From contig JADGCR010000033.1 of the NCBI GenBank assembly GCA_015228895.1, positions 1 to 14,843 of the forward strand: DNA of 14,843 nt. The letters are read 5' to 3'. The stretch comes from Magnetococcales bacterium (GTDB lineage Bacteria > Pseudomonadota > Magnetococcia > Magnetococcales > Magnetaquicoccaceae). The position numbers and the translations under genes are program-made. Under the pieces are notes generated by a model. It saw nothing but the letters and a program-made list of their open reading frames with translations, did not search any database and had not been told where the DNA came from. Numbering within the stretch: position 1 is the first letter of the stretch; the number at the start of each line of letters is the position of its first letter. Shown in pieces: positions 1 through 7,118 of this stretch.

Positions 1-575
1 AACGGCTCCTGGTTTTGCGACCATTTTTGCTGCCAATGTTCGGTTTGCTGCTCCTGTCGTCCGCTCCAGTCGGCGAGAATCTCCCGGAGCTGGTCGGCCT
101 GGGCGTCAAACACCTTCATTTTCTCATTGCCCCGCATGGTGCCGTGCTGAATGTAGGCGTTGGCCATTTCGATCCCCTGGGCGTAATAGAGATCGAAGCG
201 GGTCGTCAGGGCGTCCAGATCCAGGGGGGTCCGGGTGAGGGGGCCTTTGATCAGGAGTCCCCGCAGATTCGCCACGCCGGTGTGAAAGATCTCGACCGCC
301 TCCTGGGCGCGGCTGAATCCTTGATCCAGTTGGTTCAGCCCCAGGGTGGCGGAGATGTCGGTCAGTTGGTTCTGGACCTGGGAAACGGCGTTGGACAGAT
401 TCCGCGCCTGCAGGGACTGCTTGCGCAACAGGTAATAATTGTATTTGCTGCCAAGCTGCTCATGATGGTTGTTGAAGTTCAACAGGTTGATGACGATCAG
501 CAGCAGAAACGACGCCACCAGGAGCAGAATGGATTCCGGCAACCACAGGGCTTTATTGGATGGCAGGATCCGCAT
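1..575 (-). CDS. Membrane-anchored helical sensor protein, N-terminal part (runs off left edge)
   Basis: This leftward gene starts at ATG 575 and stays open to the window edge, giving 191 complete codons. The N-terminus is short and basic, followed by a strongly hydrophobic segment at about residues 14-34 that should cross the inner membrane. The rest is soluble, rich in Gln, Leu and Ala, and reads as long amphipathic helices. That is the pattern of the periplasmic four-helix-bundle ligand domain of chemotaxis transducers and some sensor kinases. No output domain is inside the window, so methyl-accepting chemotaxis protein, histidine kinase or cyclase all remain possible. No strong ribosome binding site precedes the ATG. 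It was chosen because it sits just before the membrane anchor and the frame upstream has no better start. The gene is divergent from the hybrid kinase at 839. Position-specific codon bias supports this strand over the overlapping plus-strand frame. Confidence 0.7.
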   Translation of the reverse strand, partial: MRILPSNKALWLPESILLLVASFLLLIVINLLNFNNHHEQLGSKYNYYLLRKQSLQARNLSNAVSQVQNQLTDISATLGLNQLDQGFSRAQEAVEIFHTGVANLRGLLIKGPLTRTPLDLDALTTRFDLYYAQGIEMANAYIQHGTMRGNEKMKVFDAQADQLREILADWSGRQEQQTEHWQQKWSQNQEP

Positions 576-838
576 GGTTGGTACGATTCCGATGTCGTTG
601 ACTGGAGGTGTTTGGTGGCGAACGCTCGCTTGGACATGCTGGCATGACGGGGTGGTTTTTTCAATCAAAAATGCGGCTCTCGGGAAAAATGGTCCCCTTG
701 GGCCGGCGCGTTCCCGGAGGATCGGCGCCGGTAAAACGGGCATGACCGCGCGGGCGCTTGTTTTATTATGAGAAATCAATCAGTATATCTGCGAAAGGTG
801 GCGAGGGGTCACAATCGGGGATCGATGGCGGGTATGGC
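576..838. other. Divergent intergenic region
   Basis: This 263-base spacer separates the leftward sensor gene from the rightward hybrid kinase and must hold both start regions. It has an A/T-rich patch around 758-790 where a promoter for the kinase could lie, but no pair of -35 and -10 boxes with good spacing stands out. I see no gene, repeat or RNA in it. Confidence 0.4.
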
Positions 839-3196
839 ATGAAAGGGATGGTTCTGCGACGGCGTTACTGGATTGTTCCCGTTCTGTTGTGGACCCTCGT
901 GCTGGTTGGCTCCTTTCTCTGGAACCGGGACAATCTGGAGCGACACGGACGGGAACTGGCCTTGCAACGGGGACGGATCGTGTTCCAGTTCGTGGAGACG
1001 GTGCGGCACTGGAACGCCATTCATGGGGGGGTGTACGTCCCGGTGAGCCGGGAGACCCCCCCGAACACCTTTCTGGATTCCCCCCGGAGGGATCTGGAAT
1101 GCAACCAGGAGATGCGTCTGACCCTGATCAATCCGGCCTACATGACCCGTCAACTGGCCGATCTCGCCATGCGGACCGGCTCCCTCTCGTTGCATCTCAC
1201 CAGTTTGAACCCGTTGCGCCCCGACAACAAACCGGAACCCTGGGAACAGGAAATGCTGCTGTCGTTCGAGGCGGGCGCGACGGAACGGATCGCCTTCATC
1301 GAGGAGGGGCCCCCCCGTTTTCGTTACATGGCCCCGTTGCCGACCCGGCAGGCCTGTCTGGCCTGTCACGCCCATCAGGGGTATCGGGTGGGGGACGTGC
1401 GGGGCGGGTTGAGCATCACGTTTCCGGCGGTGGAACTCCTGGAGACGGTGAATCGTCAAAAAAACGTGGTGCTGGTTTATCATGTGGTGGCCTGGGTGGT
1501 GTTGTCGGGTTTTCTGTTGCTGCTGTTGCGGCAGATGTGCGCCGCCACCCAGTGTCTGCAAACGGAAAACGTGCGTCAGGAGGCCCTGGTGGCGGAACGC
1601 ACCGTCGAACTGCTCAGCGCCAAGGATGCGGCGGAGGCGGGCAACCGGGCCAAGAGCGAATTCCTGGCGGTGATGAGCCATGAGATCCGCACCCCGATGA
1701 ATGCCATCATCGGCTTTTCCGACCTGTTGGCCGACAGCCCCCTGGATGCCCAGCAGCGGGGGTGGGTGCAGGGGGTGTTGTCCGCCAGCGAGGGGTTGGT
1801 GGGGTTGATCAACGACATGCTGGAGTGGTCCTGGTCCAATTCCGGACAGGGGGTCACGGAGAGCACGGTCTACCGGTTGTCCAGGCTGTTGACGGAAGCC
1901 TCCGCCGCCGCCAAGGCGCGGGCCGGGCAAAAAGGGGTGGGGCTGGAGGTGGTGATCGGCGCGGGCATGCCGGCCTTCGTGCGGGGGGAGGAGAAGGGAT
2001 TGCGGCTGGTGTTGCGCAATCTGCTGGGCAACGCGGTGAAATTCACCGAACGGGGATGGATCCGGTTGCAGGTCGAATCGGACCCCGCAGCCTCTCCCGG
2101 GGAGATGATGCGGTTCATGATTCAGGATACCGGCATCGGCATTCCGCCGGAAAACCACGGGGAGATCTTCGCGCCTTTCACCCAGCTGGACTCCTCCCAC
2201 TCCCGGAGATTCGGGGGGGCTGGTCTGGGGTTGGCGTTGAGCCGCCGTCTGATCGAACGGATGGGGGGACGGATCTGGGTGGAGAGCGAGGTGGGGTCGG
2301 GGAGTCGGTTTTTCTTCACCATTCCCCTGGTGGCGGCCCAGGGGGTGGAGGAGGCGGCGGCGCCGGAGACCCGGCCGGTGACGTCGGTCGCCGCGGGTGG
2401 CTCCTTCGGCGCGGCGCGCCTTCTGCTGGTGGAGGACGACCCGGTCAATCGCACGGTGATCAGCGGCATGCTGAAGAAATTGGGTCTGGCGTGTCAGATT
2501 GCGGAGAATGGCGCCCTGGCATTGGAAAAACTGCGTGCCGGCGATTTCGATCTGGTCCTGATGGATTGCCAGATGCCGGTGCTGGACGGTTTCAGCGCCT
2601 GTCGCCAGTGGCGGCAATGGGAGGAGGATCGGGGCCGGAAACGGGTGCCCGTGGTGGCGGTCACGGCCTTTGCGCTTCAGGGGGACAAGGAGCGCTGTCT
2701 GGCGGTGGGCATGGATGATTATCTGGCGAAACCCTTGAATCTGGTGGATCTGGAGGCCATGCTGGGCCGCTGGCTGCTGGGGCGGGACATCGTTCTCCCG
2801 GCCAGGCCGCCGGACGCCGCCGCTGAAACCGACTCCGGTGAAGCCTTCGTCAGCATGGACATGCGGCTTTTCGGACAGCTGCGGGAGGCGCTGGGCGTGG
2901 ATGGGGTGGAGGATGTGGTGCAGGTGTTTCTGCAAACCCTGCCGGACCGTTTGCGGGCCATTCGGGAGAGCGTGGCCGGTCAGGACCCGGCGGGCGTCCA
3001 TCTGGTGACCCATCCCCTGAAGAGTCCCGCGCGTCAGCTGGGTGCCGTGCGTTTCAGTGAACTGGTCACCGAACTGGACAACCTCACCCGCAAGGGTTCC
3101 CTGGAGGGAGCCGAAGCGTTGTCCGTCCGTCTCGTCGAGGAGGCGCAGCGGGTCACCGTGCTGCTGGGCTCCATCGGCGGGGCGCGCGCGTCATGA
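839..3196 (+). CDS. Hybrid sensor histidine kinase with DUF3365-type (CxxCH) periplasmic domain, receiver and HPt
   Basis: This 785-residue inner-membrane sensor carries a complete phosphorelay in one chain. Transmembrane helices lie at about residues 10-26 and 210-233. Between them is a periplasmic domain of about 180 residues containing ACLACH (C173, C176, H177), a c-type heme site as in DUF3365/Tll0287-like sensors. A short linker helix follows, then HisKA with the phospho-accepting H281 in SHEIRTP. The ATPase domain has the N box (N394, N398), DTGIG at 430-434 and a GAGLGLAL motif near 462. The receiver has acidic residues 533-534 and phospho-acceptor D576 (LMDCQMP). The C-terminal HPt has H725 in [13 protein letters not shown]. 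The ATG at 839 was chosen over a TTG further upstream because it directly precedes the basic signal anchor and has a G-rich stretch before it. A likely stimulus is redox state or a small gas sensed through heme, but this is inferred from family. No partner regulator is adjacent. Confidence 0.92.
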   Translation: MKGMVLRRRYWIVPVLLWTLVLVGSFLWNRDNLERHGRELALQRGRIVFQFVETVRHWNAIHGGVYVPVSRETPPNTFLDSPRRDLECNQEMRLTLINPAYMTRQLADLAMRTGSLSLHLTSLNPLRPDNKPEPWEQEMLLSFEAGATERIAFIEEGPPRFRYMAPLPTRQACLACHAHQGYRVGDVRGGLSITFPAVELLETVNRQKNVVLVYHVVAWVVLSGFLLLLLRQMCAATQCLQTENVRQEALVAERTVELLSAKDAAEAGNRAKSEFLAVMSHEIRTPMNAIIGFSDLLADSPLDAQQRGWVQGVLSASEGLVGLINDMLEWSWSNSGQGVTESTVYRLSRLLTEASAAAKARAGQKGVGLEVVIGAGMPAFVRGEEKGLRLVLRNLLGNAVKFTERGWIRLQVESDPAASPGEMMRFMIQDTGIGIPPENHGEIFAPFTQLDSSHSRRFGGAGLGLALSRRLIERMGGRIWVESEVGSGSRFFFTIPLVAAQGVEEAAAPETRPVTSVAAGGSFGAARLLLVEDDPVNRTVISGMLKKLGLACQIAENGALALEKLRAGDFDLVLMDCQMPVLDGFSACRQWRQWEEDRGRKRVPVVAVTAFALQGDKERCLAVGMDDYLAKPLNLVDLEAMLGRWLLGRDIVLPARPPDAAAETDSGEAFVSMDMRLFGQLREALGVDGVEDVVQVFLQTLPDRLRAIRESVAGQDPAGVHLVTHPLKSPARQLGAVRFSELVTELDNLTRKGSLEGAEALSVRLVEEAQRVTVLLGSIGGARAS

Positions 3197-3203
3197 ACGC
3201 CTT

Positions 3204-3233
3204 CGGGGGAGACCGGCAGGTGGCCGACCCCCG
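3204..3233 (+). other. GC-rich hairpin after the hybrid kinase gene
   Basis: CGGGGG at 3204-3209 pairs with CCCCCG at 3228-3233, and the loop has further short complementarity. It lies 8 bases after the kinase stop codon. There is no T-run after it, so it is not a standard intrinsic terminator. It may protect the 3' end of the kinase mRNA or assist Rho-dependent termination. Confidence 0.3.
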
Positions 3234-3278
3234 GGGGAAACGGGGACAACCGGGTGGGGTGGCTGGATGGATCACGAC

Positions 3279-3307
3279 TTGACACCAGCGCGAGGATGCC
3301 GCATGCT
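3279..3307 (+). promoter_or_regulatory. Candidate sigma-70 promoter for the cobalamin-regulated unit
   Basis: A perfect -35 box TTGACA (3279-3284) is followed 17 bases later by CATGCT (3302-3307), a weak three-of-six match to the -10 consensus. Transcription from here would begin at about 3314, almost exactly where the first paired element of the riboswitch starts. That fit supports the call more than the -10 box does. Confidence 0.45.
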
Positions 3308-3308
3308 T

Positions 3309-3488
3309 GGAATCAGGTTGTGTCAAACGCAGCCTGGACATCTCGGAACACGGTGCGATTCCGTGGCGGTCCCACCGCTGTAACCGGGGACCCCCTCCGC
3401 AGGTTGGTCACTCCCAGATGTTTTTGGGGGGAAGACGCGGAGCGGGCGGCTGATCCGGAAGTCAGAAGACCTGTCCCGGCTGATTGGT
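3309..3488 (+). promoter_or_regulatory. Cobalamin riboswitch
   Basis: The leader carries the conserved cobalamin aptamer elements in order. GGAACA (3345-3350) leads into CGGTGCGATTCCG (3351-3363), which matches the GGTGnAAATCC part of the core. It is followed by GCGGTCCCACCGCTGTAA (3366-3383), matching GCnGnCCCGCnACTGTnA. Further on, GTCAGAAGACCTG (3461-3473) matches the 3' hallmark of the aptamer. AATCAG (3311-3316) and CTGATT (3480-3485) are complementary and close the element as P1. The aptamer binds adenosylcobalamin or a related B12 form. The terminator at 3511-3562 is its expression platform, and the controlled genes are the peptide at 3593 and the radical SAM enzyme at 3748. Confidence 0.93.
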
Positions 3489-3510
3489 ATCGTAAAGGAA
3501 TCTCATGGTA

Positions 3511-3562
3511 AAGGGTTCCGGATGAAGGGCGTGCGCCTTGTCATCCGGAACCCTTTTTTTTT
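3511..3562 (+). terminator. Intrinsic terminator acting as riboswitch expression platform
   Basis: GGGTTCCGGATGA (3513-3525) pairs perfectly with TCATCCGGAACCC (3541-3553), and AA/TT extend the stem. A run of nine T follows (3554-3562). The 15-base loop can itself fold into a smaller stem. The terminator lies between the riboswitch and the peptide gene, so it decides whether the peptide gene is transcribed. The 5' arm segment TTCCGGAT (3516-3523) can instead pair with ATCCGGAA (3453-3460) inside the aptamer, giving a mutually exclusive antiterminator. Confidence 0.93.
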
Positions 3563-3580
3563 CGTCACATCGGACCCGGA

Positions 3581-3586
3581 AAGGAG
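3581..3586 (+). promoter_or_regulatory. Strong ribosome binding site of the peptide gene
   Basis: AAGGAG lies six bases before the ATG at 3593 and downstream of the terminator, so it is free of the riboswitch fold. It identifies 3593 as a real start despite the very short gene. Confidence 0.85.
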
Positions 3587-3592
3587 AGGAAC

Positions 3593-3751
3593 ATGGATCA
3601 AGATCATCAGCAACCCGTTGCGGACGCCCCCAAAGCCCCACAGGAGCGCCAGCCGGAACCGAGACCGGATGTGCTGGCGCAACGCAGACGCTGCGCGGCG
3701 GACGGGGTGGGCCTGTCCCATTACATCCTGATGGAGCGGAAGGACCCATGA
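3593..3751 (+). CDS. cbpA: Putative modified-peptide precursor (CbpA-like), 52 residues
   Basis: This small gene lies directly behind the cobalamin riboswitch and terminator, with a near-consensus AAGGAG site. Its stop codon overlaps the start of the radical SAM gene as ATGA, so the two are translationally coupled. The first 30 residues are hydrophilic, rich in Gln, Pro, Asp and Glu, as in a leader peptide. The second half holds a basic patch RRR (31-33), the only Cys (C34), and then AADGVGLSHYILME (35-48), followed by RKDP. No signal peptide or membrane segment is visible. The layout is that of a ribosomally synthesised peptide modified by its neighbouring SPASM enzyme. From memory, NCBI/TIGRFAM families describe a CbpA/CbpB pair behind cobalamin riboswitches; the name is given on that basis and needs a model search. 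The core residues, the chemistry and the final function are unknown. Confidence 0.82.
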   Translation: MDQDHQQPVADAPKAPQERQPEPRPDVLAQRRRCAADGVGLSHYILMERKDP

Positions 3752-5151
3752 TGCCGTCCGGGAGGTATGTCAACAGTGGCGTCGCGCCGCTGCTGGTGCC
3801 GGTGGAGATCGGCCACCCCACCCACCTGGCGGTGGTCGATCCCGATACCGCCTTCTGGGTGCTGGTGCGCAAGGAGCGTCTGGCGGAACTCCTGACCGGC
3901 ACTCCCGTGGTCCGGGAGTACGGGGAGCGGATGGCGTTTTTCAAGGAGGAGATGGCAACCTTGCGGTTTGGTCTCAAACCGTCCGCCGTCTATTTCAATC
4001 CCACCGACCGTTGCAACCTGGATTGCTCCTACTGCTACATTCCCAGGGAGATGCGCCGGGACGGGGAACAGATGTCCGAGGGGCGTCTGCTGGAGGCTTT
4101 GGATCTGCTGCGCCGCCATTTCGCCGGTCACATGCCGGAGGGGCGTCGTCCCCGGATCATCTTTCATGGCGCGGAGCCGTTGCTCAACTTCAAGGCGGTG
4201 CGGGCGGGGATTCTGGCCTTCGGACAGGATTTCCTTTTCGGGGTGCAGACCAACGCCACCTTGCTGGATGACGCCACGCTGGATTTTCTCACCGCCCATG
4301 AGGTCAGCATCGGCCTCTCCCTGGATGGCCCCACGGCGGAGATCACCAACCGGACCCGCAAGGGGTGGCATGGTCCGGTGGCGGTCCATGAGGCGGTGTT
4401 CCGGGCCATGGAACGGTTGCGGGGCTATCCCGGCTACAGCGTCATCGTCACCATCACCAGGGAGAATGTGGAGAGCCTCTCCTCCATGGTGGAACTGCTC
4501 CACGGCCAGGAGGTGCCGGCCTGTCTGTTGAACCCCACCCGCTGCACCCTGCCCGACGCCCGCGGGGTGCGGGTGCCGGACCAGGATCTGGCGCGTCCCT
4601 TCATGGCGGCCCTGGAGCGGAGCCACGCCCTCTACCGTCAAAGCGGACGCAAGCTGGTGGTGGGGAATTTCGCCAACATCCTGCTGGCCATCCTGGCGCC
4701 CACGGCCCGCCGCTTGATGTGCGACCTCTCCCCTTGTGGCGGGGGGCGCGCGTTTTTCGCCCTGGCCGCCAATGGGGATCTGTTCCCGTGCAGCGAATTC
4801 ATTGGACTGGATGCCTTTTGTGGCGGCAACCTCTTTCGCGACGGGGTGGACGCGGCGCTGCGCTCTCCGGCCTTCGCCGCCGTGACCGGACGGGATGTGG
4901 ACCGGTTCGCCCCCTGTCGGCGGTGCGCCATTCGCCATTATTGCGGTGCTCCCTGTCCCGCCGAGGCCCATGAGATGCATGGCGGCATGGAACGGGTCGG
5001 AGCGTTTTGCGCCTTTTACGAAGAGCAGGTGAGGTATGCCTTCCGCCTGATCGCCGCGGGCCGGTCCGACGATTTTCTGTGGGACGGCTGGGATCGGGGC
5101 GCGGGGATGGAGACGGTGTTCGATTTCGTCGGGTCGGTGGGGGGCGCCTGA
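3748..5151 (+). CDS. cbpB: Peptide-modifying radical SAM/SPASM enzyme (CbpB-like)
   Basis: This 467-residue cytoplasmic enzyme is expected to cleave S-adenosylmethionine and modify the peptide encoded just upstream. The radical SAM cluster motif is CNLDCSYC (C89, C93, C96). The C-terminus has a complete SPASM cysteine set: C330-x12-G343-x4-C348, then C390-x2-C393-x5-C399-x3-C403, then C421, with extra cysteines at 325 and 358. SPASM domains hold auxiliary iron-sulfur clusters and are typical of peptide maturases. About 75 residues precede the SAM core and might bind the leader. The start is ATG 3748, whose ATGA overlaps the peptide stop. A second ATG follows at 3751, and a frame opening further upstream at 3538 runs through the terminator and is not used. 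No protease or exporter gene is adjacent. Anaerobic sulfatase-maturase homology is the main alternative, but no sulfatase is present. Confidence 0.9.
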   Translation: MMPSGRYVNSGVAPLLVPVEIGHPTHLAVVDPDTAFWVLVRKERLAELLTGTPVVREYGERMAFFKEEMATLRFGLKPSAVYFNPTDRCNLDCSYCYIPREMRRDGEQMSEGRLLEALDLLRRHFAGHMPEGRRPRIIFHGAEPLLNFKAVRAGILAFGQDFLFGVQTNATLLDDATLDFLTAHEVSIGLSLDGPTAEITNRTRKGWHGPVAVHEAVFRAMERLRGYPGYSVIVTITRENVESLSSMVELLHGQEVPACLLNPTRCTLPDARGVRVPDQDLARPFMAALERSHALYRQSGRKLVVGNFANILLAILAPTARRLMCDLSPCGGGRAFFALAANGDLFPCSEFIGLDAFCGGNLFRDGVDAALRSPAFAAVTGRDVDRFAPCRRCAIRHYCGAPCPAEAHEMHGGMERVGAFCAFYEEQVRYAFRLIAAGRSDDFLWDGWDRGAGMETVFDFVGSVGGA

Positions 5152-5203
5152 GACGCGGGCATTTCCATTGCATTTTTTTTAGTCAAATGTCTTCTTTTGA
5201 ACC

Positions 5204-5234
5204 AGGATAATGCCTAAAAAATAGGCATTATCCT
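5204..5234. repeat. Perfect 13-bp inverted repeat after cbpB
   Basis: AGGATAATGCCTA (5204-5216) and TAGGCATTATCCT (5222-5234) are exact reverse complements around a five-A loop. The element lies about 50 bases after the radical SAM stop and about 70 bases upstream of the glnK promoter candidate. No T-run follows on either strand, so it is not a classical intrinsic terminator. It could be an mRNA 3'-end structure, a weak terminator or a protein-binding palindrome. Confidence 0.85.
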
Positions 5235-5263
5235 GTCCTGCCATCACGCCGGTTTCCTGACAA

Positions 5264-5280
5264 AGCACCAGATTTGGGTT
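5264..5280 (+). promoter_or_regulatory. Possible NtrC-like enhancer site
   Basis: GCACCAGATTTGGGT contains CCA-N4-TGG, the centre of the NtrC consensus TGCACC-N5-GGTGCA, with a good left half and a degenerate right half. It sits about 40 bases upstream of the sigma-54-like promoter. The match is partial and the distance is shorter than usual. Confidence 0.3.
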
Positions 5281-5302
5281 TCGAACCAACGGTTTCTGCC
5301 GC

Positions 5303-5320
5303 ATGGTCCAAGAATTGCCA
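5303..5320 (+). promoter_or_regulatory. Candidate sigma-54 promoter of glnK-amtB
   Basis: TGGTCCAAGAATTGCC has the essential GG (5305-5306) and GC (5317-5318) separated by exactly ten bases, with the TGG and TTGC contexts of the -24/-12 consensus. Transcription would start near 5330, leaving a leader of about 58 bases before glnK. Nitrogen-regulated sigma-54 control of glnK-amtB is well known in proteobacteria, which raises the likelihood. Confidence 0.6.
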
Positions 5321-5351
5321 TGTCTATTGGTGTCGCATGCTGATTTTTTAA

Positions 5352-5726
<375 letters not shown>

Positions 5727-5763
5727 AGAAAACAACCTGAGATTACGCCAAGGAGTGATACTG

Positions 5764-7092
5764 ATGACGATATCCGGAAGACCTGTCGGACTGTTTGCCA
5801 CCCTGCTCGCACCCGTGCTGCTGCCCATGGCCGCCTTGGCCGAAGAGGCCGCGGCGGCGACGCCACCCCCCACCCTGAATACCGGGGATACGGCCTGGAT
5901 GCTCACCGCCACCGCCCTGGTGCTGTTCATGACCCTCCCCGGACTGGCGCTGTTCTATGGCGGCATGGTGCGCACCAAAAACATCCTTTCCATTTTCATG
6001 CAGTGTTTTTCCATCACCGCCCTGGTGACCGTGCTCTGGAGCCTCTATGGATACTCCCTGGCCTTTACCGACGGAGGGGCGAACAACAGTGTCATCGGTG
6101 GTCTGGGCAAGGCGTTTCTGGCGAACATCAAACTGGATTCGTTGAACGGGACCATCCCGGAAACCGTCTACCTGACCTTTCAGCTGACCTTCGCCATCAT
6201 CACCCCGGCCCTGATCGTGGGGGCCTTTGCCGAACGGATGAAATTCTCCGCCATGCTGTTTTTCATGGGTGCCTGGGTGACGCTGGTGTACTTTCCCATC
6301 TGTCACTGGGTCTGGGGTGGGGGCTGGATGATGACGCAAGGGATCCTGGATTACGCGGGTGGCACGGTGGTCCATGTCAACGCGGGCATCGCGGGTCTGG
6401 TGACGGCGCTGGTGCTGGGCAAGCGCAAGGGTTTTCCCACCACCGCCATGCCGCCCCACAGTCTGCCCCTCACGGTGACGGGCGCGGGCATGCTCTGGGT
6501 GGGTTGGTTCGGCTTCAACGCGGGCAGCGCCGCCGGGGCCAACGCGGCCGCGGGCATGGCCATGGTGGTGACCCAACTGGCTTCCGCCATGGCGGCCCTC
6601 TCCTGGATGTTCATGGAATGGCGCACTCATGGCAAGCCCAGCGCGCTGGGCTTGACCACGGGAGCGGTGGCGGGTCTGGTGGCCATCACCCCGGCCTCCG
6701 GGTTCGTGGGCCCCATGGGCGCTTTGGCGCTGGGTGGCATCGCCGGGGTGGTCTGCTTCTTTGGCGCCACCACCCTGAAGCGGGCCATGGGATATGACGA
6801 CTCCCTGGACGCCTTCGGTGTGCATGGTGTCGGTGGCATCGTGGGGGCGTTGCTGACCGGGGTGTTCGCCTCTCCGGATCTGGGGGGAACCGGCTTCTCG
6901 AAGGGACTGGACATGGCCGGGCAACTCTGGGTGCAAGGGGTGAGCATCGTGTTCACCGGGCTTTACTGCGCCGTGGTCTCCTACATCCTCCTCAAGGTGA
7001 TCGACCTGCTGATGGGTCTGCGGGTGGACGAGGAGTCGGAAAGTACGGGCCTGGATATCGCCCTGCATGGCGAACGTGGCTACAATCTCTAA
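5764..7092 (+). CDS. amtB: Ammonium transporter AmtB
   Basis: This 442-residue inner-membrane channel conducts ammonium/ammonia. A signal peptide (about residues 1-26, ending AALA before EEA) matches the cleaved signal known for AmtB. About eleven hydrophobic helices follow. Family motifs seen are FYGGMVRTKN near the start and GGTVVHVNAGIAGL, with the first pore histidine at precursor residue 204. GWFGFNAGSA and FGVHGVGGIVG follow, the latter with the second pore histidine at 354. The C-terminal tail ends GLDIALHGERGYNL, the segment that contacts GlnK in well-studied AmtB proteins. ATG 5764 has AAGGAG at 5750-5755. An upstream extension of the frame into glnK is ruled out by the signal peptide and ribosome binding site. 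It sits in one operon with glnK before it and the putative porin gene 26 bases after it. Confidence 0.97.
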   Translation: MTISGRPVGLFATLLAPVLLPMAALAEEAAAATPPPTLNTGDTAWMLTATALVLFMTLPGLALFYGGMVRTKNILSIFMQCFSITALVTVLWSLYGYSLAFTDGGANNSVIGGLGKAFLANIKLDSLNGTIPETVYLTFQLTFAIITPALIVGAFAERMKFSAMLFFMGAWVTLVYFPICHWVWGGGWMMTQGILDYAGGTVVHVNAGIAGLVTALVLGKRKGFPTTAMPPHSLPLTVTGAGMLWVGWFGFNAGSAAGANAAAGMAMVVTQLASAMAALSWMFMEWRTHGKPSALGLTTGAVAGLVAITPASGFVGPMGALALGGIAGVVCFFGATTLKRAMGYDDSLDAFGVHGVGGIVGALLTGVFASPDLGGTGFSKGLDMAGQLWVQGVSIVFTGLYCAVVSYILLKVIDLLMGLRVDEESESTGLDIALHGERGYNL

Positions 7093-7118
7093 TCGGCATC
7101 AATCAACAAGGAGTCATC

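Noticed and set aside
15..647. Plus-strand open frame of 210 codons at the left edge
   Set aside because: It is antisense to the leftward sensor gene, which has a clear membrane anchor and helical domain. The plus-strand product is rich in Gly, Gln, His and Val, as shadow frames in this DNA are.
809..3013. Minus-strand open frame of 734 codons
   Set aside because: It is fully antisense to the hybrid kinase, which has every domain motif intact. The minus product is a low-complexity His/Pro/Gln/Arg sequence caused by high GC.
3538..3747. Upstream extension of the radical SAM frame
   Set aside because: It would begin in the terminator and run across the peptide gene in another frame. The overlapping ATGA at 3748 and the strong site for the peptide give a better reading.
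5204..5234. Fur box
   Set aside because: The end heptamers match, but the half-site spacing is wrong and neither neighbour has an iron-uptake role.
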